DNA of 64,000 nt from Chaunax sp. Z400 (taxonomy: Eukaryota; Chordata; Actinopteri; Lophiiformes; Chaunacidae): NCBI GenBank assembly GCA_037577475.1, contig CM075203.1, positions 19,616,091 to 19,680,090 of the forward strand, in the 5' to 3' direction. Positions 48,601 through 61,630 of the stretch are shown piece by piece (the first letter of the stretch is position 1; every line of letters starts with the position of its first letter). The notes beneath the pieces are model-generated. The model did not search any database, had not been told where the DNA came from, and saw nothing but the letters and a program-made list of their open reading frames with translations. The position numbers and the translations under genes are program-made.

Positions 48601-51600
48601 CACACGAAAGAAATGAGAACACAGCTTAGCTGAGATAGGGAGGCCACCATAACAAATACCTGTGCACATGGTGAGCACAAGCTAATTCACAACGGACCAA
48701 ATTATAGCACGTCAACACCGAGGCCTTCATGAGACAGATTCATGTCATGGTTCACAAGTGGACAGCAGTAAGTCCAGGTGTGCAGCAACCATGACAAATA
48801 AAGGACACATGTGACATCCATTTGGATTTCTAACGGGGGTCTCTTACCTGCTAAGGTGAGCAGCAGCTGTTGATGAGCACAGTTTGGACTGATCTCACCA
48901 CTGAACTAGTCAGTCTGTCTCAGACTAGGCCGTCTAGGCCAAACTCAATTATTTGGCCCTTCTTGTTAGTTTGGTAAATGTTCTACATGAAGCCATTTCT
49001 GTCTTTGTGTAAGAGATGGTGTCTGTCTTTACGTACATATTTCTTTGCATATTTCTTTACGTACATATTTCTTTGCATATTTCTTTACGTACATATTTAT
49101 TTGCATATTTCTTTCTTTGTGTAAGAGATGGCGTCTGTCTTTAAGTACATATTTCTGTATGTACATATTTATTTGCATATTTCTTTACATACATATTTCT
49201 TTGCATATAGAGCAGGGAGGTGAGATCCGCTGGCTACTTGTGATGGTTCACCAGGACAGATACTAACACCAGGTGTGAACAGGCTGTCTGCTGTAGAAGC
49301 TAACCTGCTCATGGTCGGGTTGAGGCTGGCCACCAGCGCTCCGATGGACCTTTTTCCAGCTGTAATGTCATGGTAGCAGTCGATGCCCACAATCATCAGA
49401 TGTTTGAGCTGCACAAACAGGTGGGACACGTTAAAATACAACACGTTCTAGTTCTGTGACAAACACCAAATCAGTTTTCATTTTTGTAAACCTTTGGGTC
49501 TTTACCCCGACCTTCTGAACGGACTCAAAACTTTCATGGACACCGTCTGCCTCTCCTGTTCTTCAGCTTTCTACACTGGCTGCACTGGTGCACCAGCACA
49601 TCATTTATGTGCACCAAATGTCATTAGCGTTTGTCAGTTCCCATACCCACAGTGTTTGACAAACCCAAATCATTCTTCTTTGGGTTTTCTGAAAAAACTA
49701 TTGATTAAATTCTTTCTTGGATACTGGCCGTGTGTGTAGTACTACAGTATTTATGGATTTATTTTGATTTCTCTTTAAATGTTCTGTGCTCCCCAGAAAG
49801 GGAGGGAGGGAGAGGCATGCTGACTATGGACCATTCATTCTCCATGTGCTTCAAGACACCTCAATCCACCTGAGAACTCGTTTTCCCATAACACACCTCA
49901 ACTTTTAAAGAATATAATCAACTAATCAATTGGTGTGTGCATGACTTACGGGGATTTCCACACTCCAGAGCTCTCCTCCCATCTTACAAGCCATCTGCAG
50001 TACAATCTTGGTAGCCACAGTCATGAGAGCCCCGGCTCGATTCAGAGTACGGGACAGCACACACTGGCTGGGAATGGGGCAGTCCACACAGAGGTACTTC
50101 TTGACGCTGTCGTACTTGTCCTTCCTGTTGCTGGAGAGGACCACCACCACCTGACAAACACAAATGACTAGTCTCATACGTGCAAGCGTGGCGACAATGC
50201 ACCGATGAAACAGTAACAAATCTAAAACTTGTGGAGGCGAACTGCGTTTCTGTGTTTGTGTTCCATGTATTCAGACACTAACCATCTGTGTTTGGGGTCC
50301 AACATTGTGCTGCAGGGCTCTGAGGAGAGACCCCTGATGATCCTCATACTCGACCCTGAATCAAAAGGACAGACTGGTTTATTTTTTTAGCTAGCTGTAC
50401 AAAATAAAGTGGCAACTGAATTAATTAAATGTTTTCTGAACGATGGTCCACAAATCACACAAATGTGTTGATGCAGACGAAGGGTCAACATTCAGGGAAC
50501 CATTGTGACTAATTTCACTTCTCTTATCACAGGCGGTGCAGAAACCCGGTTTTTGACTGAAGGATGTTAAATGTTAGAACTCACATGACAGCTGTCTGCA
50601 TGCGGACACCCAGAGGCTCGCTCACTCTACGGAGGGTCTGCAGGAGGGCCTGGGCTTCACCGCTGTTGCGACGGGTGTAAAACAGGATCCAGTTTTCCAG
50701 CGGCGGAGCACTAATCAGAGGCACCCCACTCATCTCTCTGGCCCAGTCAGCTGTTACGGGGTGGTAGTCATACTGGGTGACACAAATAACTACATTAACA
50801 ACTCTTAATTAAGATCACATGAATGAATCTATTTAATTCATTCCATAATAACAAATTTAAGCAACCAGAAGAATCCCATACCGATCTTGGACCCTGGAAA
50901 AGCCTCTCCTGTGGGAGGACTCTGCCGGTCACATTGAGGAGTTCCTTATCAAAGCTGAGTCCCCACTTATCCAACTCAGCCTGAGCATCAGCGTGCCTGT
51001 GAAACAAATTTCAGGATTTAAATTGAAGCTTGGAATTAAACCACCTGAAGAAGTTGACAGAACAGTTAGCATTTTCACTTCTGTGCATATAAACACACTA
51101 AATGCAAAAGCTGAGGACAACTTCTAGGTAAAACGGTGAAGAGCCTCGTGATCAATGACAGGAAGGAGGAGGCAGTCATGAAAATGTTTGTTAATGATTA
51201 AAAAGCCATTTATTTTACTCTAAATTAAATACAGGCAAGGTTTTTAATAAACAGACTCCTTAAATCTTTGAACAGCAGCGCCCTATTGGAACAATTTAAG
51301 AGGTTGTTTTACTCATGATTGTTTCCTATTAAATGAAGAGTTGAGAGAAAGACAGTTCAGGCATCTTCTGCTCATCGTCATGACAAACCAAAGTGAGTGG
51401 GTGAAGTTTCTTCATCCAGATTCTTATCTTCATGTCCTAATTTTACTTTCCTCTGCATCTTAACTGATATTTCAGTTCCAGACACAGAAGGAAATAGATA
51501 CAGATGTCACTACATTCATTTGCTGCTGCAGTAGAGCAATGGTTGCCCCTGCTGCAAAGAAGGGGGGCTGTTTGCTGCACTTGGTAGCAGTACACGCTAG

Positions 51601-54600
51601 GTGTCATTCCTTACAGTGATACACCCACAAGCTGTTTGCCAGTTAAACTCACACATGTGTGAAGCTGTGTATTGTTGTTTACACAACCTCAAACAAGATA
51701 CAAGTGAGATTTGTATTTTCTTGTTTACTGCCTTCAGTTTTCACGGATTTGGAGAGAAGAAGCTTTCCAATAAACCAGTAGCAAGAAAGCCGCTCGTGTC
51801 TTTGATTGATTGAATTTATTGGGTAAAAATTCATATAAACACACAAATATAGATGAATACTGAGGATAACACATAAGGTATAACATGGGATCATTATTTC
51901 CAACGATCCCAGCGATCCCAACGAACCAAATGTGGGACAATGTGGAAAGCCTGAAATTTAAAATGATGTCCATCTAACTTACAAAATAAACAATATATTA
52001 CGCAGGTTACAGGTTAGGACCGTAGCATGTTTAAAACTTTAACATACTTTTGTTATCGTATTAAGTTTCACTCTACTTATTGTATTGTGTGATAGTCTGC
52101 TTGTACTCCTATTTCTCTCTATTTCTATAACTTTTGAAAGTAGTTGTTTTTCATGTTTTATCAACAGTGAATCTGACCAAACTCAGCACAATAAAACACA
52201 GCAGACAGGTTGTTGACGTGGGGATCTATTCTTTGAAGTATTCTACTGGTGTTTTAAAAAGGTGTAGATCATGTGGGCATATAATAGTGAGGGCGAGCCC
52301 ATAGTATGTCCTAAAAAAGAAAAGTAACACATTTAGATCAAGGAACATTCATGCATTCAAAGTCTGATCCTACCTATATTTTCTCCTACAACAGGTATTA
52401 ACACATGACTGATATAATATTAAAGTTATTCACACTTGACATGTGGACCCATACACTGAAGATAATAGACCCATATACTAAAAAAAAAGCAGTAGGCATT
52501 ATTCACATCAAGTCTTTCAACCCTCCTATCCCAAATTAAACGACTGCATTTCATAAAAATGTAGGCATAGAATAAAATATGACGAAACAAAACCTGAAGC
52601 CACAGAAAAATGTTGTGTGTGTTTTTGTCACTTTGGAGTTGGTCCACTGGTGTTTTTAACTCTAAGGCATCATAGACGGTGACAGGTTTACCTGCGCTTG
52701 ACCCATGTGTGTGTAATTGGATTGACAGCCCCACACACAAACCCCGCCCCATGTTGAAAGGCCTCCTAGCTTTCTTCACAGCCATTGGATAAAAGCCCGA
52801 TTTTAGAAAACGTCTGTCCTGAGCTACTCAAAATGCGGGATGCGGGACAAGGGATCAAAATGCTGTGCGGTCCCGCACAAAGCAGGACATCTAGTCACCC
52901 TAACTGTATGTGTGAATTGCTTCTCATTTGTAGTGACACTAGCAGCAATCAGTAAATCATACCTTCCCCACACATTCCACTATTGTCACACTAATCCTGG
53001 GTGTGGTAAAGAGATCCAAACTGCATACTGTAAGATCCAACTAAATGATAACAAAATAAGGTCTCATTGATTCCAGTCGGTAGCCTGAATCAAAGCAAAC
53101 TTTATTTTTACACCATTGGTACTACAGGCTGTCAATTATTATCAAAACCAAAAAAGAAAAACAGAATGTAAGATCCAGTTAGTTTGCTGCCATTTCAAAT
53201 ATGTATTATCGACTTCATAACAAAAACACACATCTAGCCTGTGTATCTGCTGTCTCTGGACAAATAGCTTGTTATAACGTTGTTTAAAGGCTGATTTGTG
53301 CATTACAGGGCCGCATCTTGACACATTTCCTCCTTTTGGTGACATATGACACCCGAAACTTATCCCAGAGCAAACCATCGTCTAGATCACGTCAAAAATA
53401 CATGATTTCTGGACATCTGTAACGTCTTCTGGACGTCCCCATTTGAGTAAGAATGACAGGTGTTTATACGTCTATTTTTGGATACTTTATCAGCATGGCC
53501 TGGGACAGATCCATGTTGTGTATGTGCTACAGCTTCATCATCCTCGTAACAGATTGGAAGAACAGTACCACTAAATAAAAGAAACCATCTTCCATCTGCA
53601 CTCTAATTGTAAAAGGTGGTCTTTTAATAAAAAACAAAACAAAACCCCCCCGCTATCGAACCAGAACCCCAGCCCATAGAGAAGAATACTCTAAAGCATG
53701 TGTGAAGCACACGGTCTCTGTCAGAACAGGAAGACGAAGGAAGGGAAGAGAGAAGAGTGTGCAAGATTAATCATAACCCCCTTTCATTACTGACGTGATC
53801 TGGACGATATCATAAAGTGTCAATTATTATCAAAATGAAAAAAGAAAAACGGAATGTAAGATCCAACTAAATGATGATAATTCTGCAATTATTATCTAAA
53901 TGAAACTCACACTGTCACATTGTAATATTAATGGCCTCGCTTATCGCTCACCCTCTCTACGACTACTCTCCCCTCTCCCCCCCAGTCACACTAATCCTGG
54001 GTGTGGAAAAGAGATCGAAATATAATATCAGTTGTGACAAAACACAACACATCAAAAATACATGATTTCCTGACATTGGTCACGTCTTCTGGACGTCCCC
54101 ATTTGAGTAAGAATGACAGTTTTTTATACGTCTATTTTTGGACGTTATATCAACTTTATCAGTGTGACCTGGAACAGCATATCCAAGTTGTGTATGAGCT
54201 ACAGCTTCATCGTCCTCTGGGAGAACAGTACCACTAAATAAAAGAAACCATCTTCCATCTGCACTGTAATTGTTAAAGGTCGTCTTTTAATAAAAAACAA
54301 AACAAAACCCCCCCGCTATCGAACCAGAACCCCAGCCCATAGAGAAGAATACTCTAAAGCATGTGTGAAGCACACGGTCTCTGTCAGAACAGGAAGACGA
54401 AGGAAGGGAAGAGAGAAGAGTGTGCAAGATTAATCATAACCCCCTTTCATTACTGACGTGATCTGGACGATATCATAAAGTGTCAATTATTATCAAAATG
54501 AAAAAAGAAAAACGGAATGTAAGATCCAACTAAATGATGATAATTCTGCAATTATTATCTAAATGAAACTCACACTGTCACATTGTAATATTAATGGCCT

Positions 54601-57600
54601 CGCTTATCGCTCACCCTCTCTACGACTACTCTCCCCTCTCCCCCCCAGTCACACTAATCCTGGGTGTGGAAAAGAGATCGAAATATAATATCAGTTGTGA
54701 CAAAACACAACACATCAAAAATACATGATTTCCTGACATTGGTCACGTCTTCTGGACGTCCCCATTTGAGTAAGAATGACAGTTTTTTATACGTCTATTT
54801 TTGGACGTTATATCAACTTTATCAGTGTGACCTGGAACAGCATATCCAAGTTGTGTATGAGCTACAGCTTCATCGTCCTCTGGGAGAACAGTACCACTAA
54901 ATAAAAGAAACCATCTTCCATCTGCACTGTAATTGTTAAAGGTCGTCTTTTAATATATATTTTTTAAAAACAACAGTATTGAACCAGCGATTACCCACGC
55001 CGCACGCCAGAGCAGAACCCCGGCCAACAGAGAAGAATAGCCCAGAAGACGAAGGAAGGGGAGAGAGAAGAGTGTGCAGGATTAATCATAATCCACTTTT
55101 ATTATTTACGTGAACTACTCTACCATCCAAGGACAAACTAGTCATCAGGATTTTCTAGGCCTTGAACACACTTCTATGCTTCCAAGTGTTGACTGGATGA
55201 CTGGTCGTACACTGCTGCGTCTGCTCGGGCCCAATCTGAGCTCATTTAAAGGGCTACTGCTGCATTTCTGGCCACACGTGAACAGATAAAACAGGATGCA
55301 TTGATTAAGTAGGCGATCATCCCCTACCTCTGTATATTTGTGACAAATCTTTTGAGGCGTCCCTCCCTCTGCTCTGGGTTCAGTCTGGTGTGGAAGCCCA
55401 AGTCCTTCGTGATGTTGAAGTCACTTCGCATCTTATCAGTCAAGCCTGTCAAACAACCAGATTCCATTTGAAGTTGATACCAGACTAAGAGGTTCTGTCA
55501 CCTAGAACCACAGAACCGTCTTAAGGCCCGTCTACAGATTGTACGCATCAAAACTCTGACATGACCCATGTGTGAGAAATAACCTCTTATACTTTTGATA
55601 CAGATGTTACAAAGGAAGCAATAAATGTCTGTAATGTCAGCAGGTAAAGTGCAGAATAAGATGTAACCTGTTAAGTAGCACAGCTCTGGGATGAGCATGG
55701 CAGGGCCAGGAGGAGGAGCTCCAGCAGGACTGAACCTCTTCACATGGCTGACCAGCAGCACCTGGTTCCCATCAGTGATGTCCAGGCCATATTGCTTAGA
55801 AGAGAAAGCATCAACATGTTCATGAATAAGGGTAATATCACACAGCCAAACACTGCGCTCTCTCTTACAAGTATTCACCTTAAACTGAAGGAGTTTGAGT
55901 CCATTTACTGTTGCATTTCTAGTTTCATTTCTTCCTTTATCATGATTTAGATTTTCTCTAGGTTGCATTTATGCCTTTTATACTTTATGTAGAACGCTTT
56001 GAATGGCCTTGTGCTCTACAAATACAAAAGAGAGCTTTCCAAAAACAAAGAGCTTTTTCCCATACATACATTTATTTGTGCTGTCCCGCCACACTGGAAA
56101 CATTGTCCGTAACATATTTGTGTTTATTCTCCATTTTGAAGCTGTGCGCCTCCTCTTGCTGGCTCGCCCTCTCACACACAAACACGTTGTGTTCCTCTAA
56201 CAGACTTTGCCCAGTCAAGCTGCAAAGACATACTGCCACCTAAATGAACATGCTTCTTCTTTTTTTTGGTCAGAGAAAACGACGCCATCTGAAATGGATT
56301 AGCTAGCAGACAATCTCCCCTCACTCGACCCCTACTGTCGACAGACAATCACACGTGAAGTGCAGAAACAGAGATCCTGTGGTATGTCCCACCTGTAAAT
56401 GCACCAGCTGCTGTTGAATGTCTGCCTAAATGCTGTCGTTTTAAGTAAGTACACTTCATTCATGCAATGTCATTCAGTTCCACATTGGTGTTGATCAAAG
56501 TTTTGGGATGACTTAATAAAATATTCAGCTGATGATGAAATTAACAGAGCAGTGTTTGCAACAATTACTGGAATAAGAAATGACCTATATACTGGAAATA
56601 GGTCATTTCATATATTTTCAGTAGATGAAACCAAGGGTTTTGGATCGCCAACACATTCACCCCTCAGTACGTGTGAATGCATAACACTTACATTCTTGAA
56701 ATAGTTCTTGAAGGAGATGTCAGAGTCTCCCTTCTTGAATGTGTTGTTGGGAGTGTGATCCCAGGCAATATCATCGATCCTGTAGGTTTTGTTGTTGTAC
56801 CTGAATAATTGAGGCAGCAAGAGAAGAGTGAATGTCTACCACAGGTATGAAATGAGGTGATGTTACATGAAGGCACATTGAAAGGGATGACAAATGTAGA
56901 GCTGATGAACACATGAAGATGTAGACCTGTAGGCCACGATGATTATATAAGTTACCGACTTATCGATATATAGACGTGAACCAACAGAAGAAAACTTCTC
57001 TTATCTTTAGCATTTAACTAGCTATTACTTTCCAACAGGCTTGAAACTCATTTGCGCTGCTGCACTACTTTTAAATGTTGTGTTTTGCTTGAATTAATAT
57101 ATTCTGTGTATCATATTCTTATTTCAAATTTAATAATCTCTCTTCATCCTCACTTTATTTTTATTCTGATTCTCATTCCTCTTTTTCTGCATCTCTATCA
57201 TGATCTACACAATTCTTTGTGGGACATCTGATCTGACATATCAGGTGTTACTGCGACAGGCCTACAAAGACTTCTACATACTAATCCAACAGAGCGAGAG
57301 ACGTGTGGTTCCTACTTAGTGAGGACTATAAGTCCAACGAGCTCCTTGGTGCGGGTCTCAACGAAGCGTTGACCTCCACACTGCTGCCTCAGGTTGATCA
57401 TGAAGTCGAGGACCGTCTCGCTACGTAGCACCTTGTGGCTCACGTCGGTACACATCATGATGGACGTCTCATAATGCAAGATGGTGGTGCTGTAGCCCGG
57501 CCATATAGTCAGTCTAGAACAGAGGGGACAGGCTCGTTTGAAAGAAACAGTTTCTTTCCCATCATGAACACAAGTTCAGAGCTCTGCTACAGCTTCTCAC

Positions 57601-60600
57601 AGGGTTAAAACCTGTCCGTAAGGACAATAGATTTAGCCTTAAAACACCAAGACAACTCCTCAAAATCAGAAACCCCTTCAACATTGTTCTTCACATTATC
57701 TAGTACTTAGAGGATAGCAAACCATCAGGTAGTACAGACCTCATATCTCATACAGTACCAAAGTGGGTTCATTAAGCTGGGCTCACACTACAGGAGATTT
57801 AAAATCACAACCAATGGGTATAAAGAGAGACAGAAGGATCTCCACAGATTATCTTTTCTCAAATGTTAAACATGCACACAATACAAGATTCCAAAATAAC
57901 TGAGCATCACAAGCTAAGGGATTTCATCAAGATTCTCGTGTCTGAGGGAACAATGAATGCACCACGTCACGTGATCTATGGAGAAGCAGCTGTGCAATGC
58001 CAACAAAATGACTGAGGAAGACAACAGGCGGCCTACTTTGCATTGAGAAAACAGGAAAAGAAGAAACAGCAGCCGTCTGTCCTTCAGCGAGAAATGGAGG
58101 TTTAACGTTGGTCAACTGAGCGGCTGTGGCTCAGCGGTAGAGCGGTCGTCCACTTATCAGCAGGGCGGTGGTTCGATCCCCAGTCCCTGCTGTCTTCATG
58201 TCGAAGTGTCCTTGGGCAAGATACTGAACCCCAAATTGCTCCCAGTATCTGTTCTGTGCTGGCTTGTGTTGTAAAGCTTTGAGTGGTCAGTCAGACTAGA
58301 AAGGTTCTATTTAAGTACAGTCCATTTACCATTTAACAGCAGTATGCTAGCTAGCGTTAGTTTGCTGTTTGCTTGGCAGCTTTCTCTCTCATTAGCTATT
58401 AAGACCTTGCTCAGAAAATACTGACTTTTATCTTTCAGATTTTAACTCCTAAAAATCAACCACGTTTGAAAACTGGGGCCGGCTCCGACCGTCCACGAGT
58501 AAATCGGGAAGCGATTGGATCTGTAAACTGGATCTGTAAACTTCTCAAACTACCAAACTTCGGCTGAACATCAGAACCAACCAAAGTTCCAGACCACATT
58601 TCTCCTCCGACTGTCGGGAGGAGTGAAATCTGCTCGACTCTCCTGACCCCTGCTTTAAAGGTCATAAATTGAGCTTTTCTGAAGGCTGCAGAATCATGTC
58701 TGTACTGTTGTTTTCACAGTTGTATTGGTTGATTAGTGTAACATAATGACCTCATTAAGAACTTCATGAGGCCAGGGTGAAAAGGGTCAACCTACTGTGG
58801 GCAGTTTTGGTTGTGAAAAATTCTCAACATATTTAAAATGGTGTAATGACATAAAAATGTTTATATATTGTACTGTCAGGTTGTTTTAGACAACCCGAGG
58901 ATTCCACTTTCACAATACGCTTTACAAGTCCAGAGCTTTACAATGAAAACAATGGAGAAGCAAATGTATTTACTTGTGCTGTGGGACTTCGAGTGGATCC
59001 CTGGGGTTGTAATAGTTGCGTCCAATTTGCTGCATGTTGAGGATTCTCAGGATCCTGTAGAAATGAAAACACATCATTTAAGAGAAGTTTCCAGAGATCC
59101 AAAATGCTCTCGCCACATTTAATGATGCATATTTACATAGATTTACTTTTATTTAAACATGCACCATCCATAACCACAGTACACTTGTCACAAGACATGT
59201 TCAGCACTTAAGGAGTGTTACTTATTCTTTAACAGACCTGAAAACTGGAAAATGTACCTTTTGAATATGACGTTGTAAAACTGAAGGCATACTGGAGAAG
59301 AGGGGGGGGAGTTCATTTGTCAGGGTGACGGTTATCTGAACCTTCTCTCCATTCTTAGTCTCACTGTGGAGGACAGTCTCCTAAACACCAGGTCAGACAT
59401 CGGAGCACAAGGAAGAAAACCAACATTTGTCTGGAGGGAACAACATTTACACAACAAACACCAAACCTTGTGCAACACCCAGTCTACAGCTCGCACACAC
59501 TAGAGTGATCAAGCAATTCATCTTCTAAAACCCAAGCTGTCATAAAACATTTAACAGCACAATTTGTTATTTTTTCTCTTCAAATCAATATTTCGAGTTG
59601 TGCATCTTCATTTTGTACGTTCTTCTAAACACCTGAATTATCACATTACCTTGTTGTGCAATTTGTGTGGCAGAAACAGCAAAGCTCCATCAAAGCACCA
59701 TGCTGCACCAAGTGTTTCATCATGCTGGAAGAGGAGGGCACATCTCAGACGCCGAGACTCCATTTCTGGACTGAAGCCAACATGGTACTGATACAGAACC
59801 CACTGAGGGCGGGACACGATGCGGAAGTAGTTTGCAGTCAACCGAATTGCTCGCCCACTTGTTCCTGAGGAAGTTCACACTTCCTCGGGGGGGGGGTATG
59901 TCATTTTCAAATTAAGACAGACCAGCCTTTGAGTCCTTAACATGCCCCATAGTCTGCCTGGTGAAAATCCCGACATCATGAAAATCCCGGCGACGTCCTC
60001 TTCTTTCTCCCAACTTCACCTGCTGAAATCCAGCTGAAATCTGTGTGACAGCTGATAAAAACAAATGAGGACTATCAAAACCCCGTTATAGTCCTGAAAA
60101 CATATGATAAGCATTGGAAATGTTTTAGTGCCTGGTAAGTAAAATTAACCTTCACAGTGCAGGTGGAGTCGATACGACCTGATGAAGTTCAGTGTTTGCC
60201 TATTTTCTCTTTTTCAAAGCACTGCCATTCTTAACTTCTCAAGAGGGTGTGGACAATGAACTTAATGATGATACATTTTTAAGTGCATCACCCATTTTAA
60301 ATAACGTTTTCCCAGATTTTCAAAAGTCAGGAATGATCAAGATCATCTAACAGAAGAAACAAATGGATGACTTTGTGTTTGACTGTACCTTCTGTAGGAA
60401 AGGGTCCTGGAGCACCCTTCTGCCGCCCTCTACCAGCCCGCTCTGCTTTTTCATCTCCCATCTGAGGGGCAGGGCCAGCAGTTGGTGCAGGCTCTTGAAA
60501 CTGGATCTACAACAAAAAATCTAAATGAATTTGGGCAATCAAAATGAAAACACACAGGCAAAGAGAACTCATGACGATCCACCGCTACATGCAACTGGAT

Positions 60601-61591
60601 CCTGATAATACAAATCATGATCCAGATCTGGGAATTTATATCCATATTTGAAGGGGAGAGACAGGGCACTGCCACCAATATGTAGTTGAGATAATGCAGA
60701 TTTAGAGTCCCTCAAATGGATCTGTGAAAGGTAAGAAGTTATATCTAGATAACAATATGCCATTAAGGAAAAATCACGGTTATTATTGATAACTCATAAA
60801 CTACTGATGATAAACATGATTCCAAATGCAAAGAGTAGGTTAACTGTTGAGAATTTCCCCACTGTGGGACTAATAAAGGAATATCTTATCTTAACTAGTA
60901 TGGACTGGCAATAAAACATTTTTAGGAGTGTACAAGCAGCCTCGGGTCACCTGCTTGCAAAAAGTTTAAGGATGTCCAAACTTTTGTTTGCAGAGCGCCC
61001 CTCAACCAGGAAGTGCATGTATTCACAGAACAATCAATTCAGGACAATTTGGACACCATTTTAAATTAATGCTGACAAACTACCTGGTGCGTTGTACAAG
61101 TAAACATTTTGATTCCATATTACATAATTAATTGATTGATTGAAGGTTGATAAAGATTATTAAATATATGGAAGTTGGAGTAGTTTGGAATAGTTGTCTG
61201 TATATATATAATTGGCTGTAAATACATTTTGGATGTTGTAAATTATATTTGAGTTATTTATCTTATAATTTATGTTTAAAACTTTCACAGATTCATTCAT
61301 TTAATTTCAGATATCATAAATAGGCTCCATTGAAATAGGCTCAAAATTTAAATTTAACATATCTATAATTGTTAAATAAATATCTGTAATACAAATAAAG
61401 ATAACAAAATTATTTCAAGATATCTTAAATTGAATCCAGATATCTTAAATATAATTTATGATATCTTGAATTATTTCTATATATCTTGAATTATTTACAG
61501 ATATCTATAAGTCTGAATAAAAAAAGGGAATAACTTGCCATAAATCCCCCTTATGAAAAAATCCAGGTTAATTATGTGCAGTACTTGGAGC

Positions 61592-61630
<39 letters not shown>

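Noticed and set aside
54001..54900. Two identical 78-codon open frames
   Set aside because: They are the same piece of the 663-bp tandem duplication, without start context, similarity or splice sites, inside a piwil1 intron.
58118..58200. Functional tRNA gene
   Set aside because: A and B boxes are present but no cloverleaf closes and the downstream body is shared with other SINE copies.
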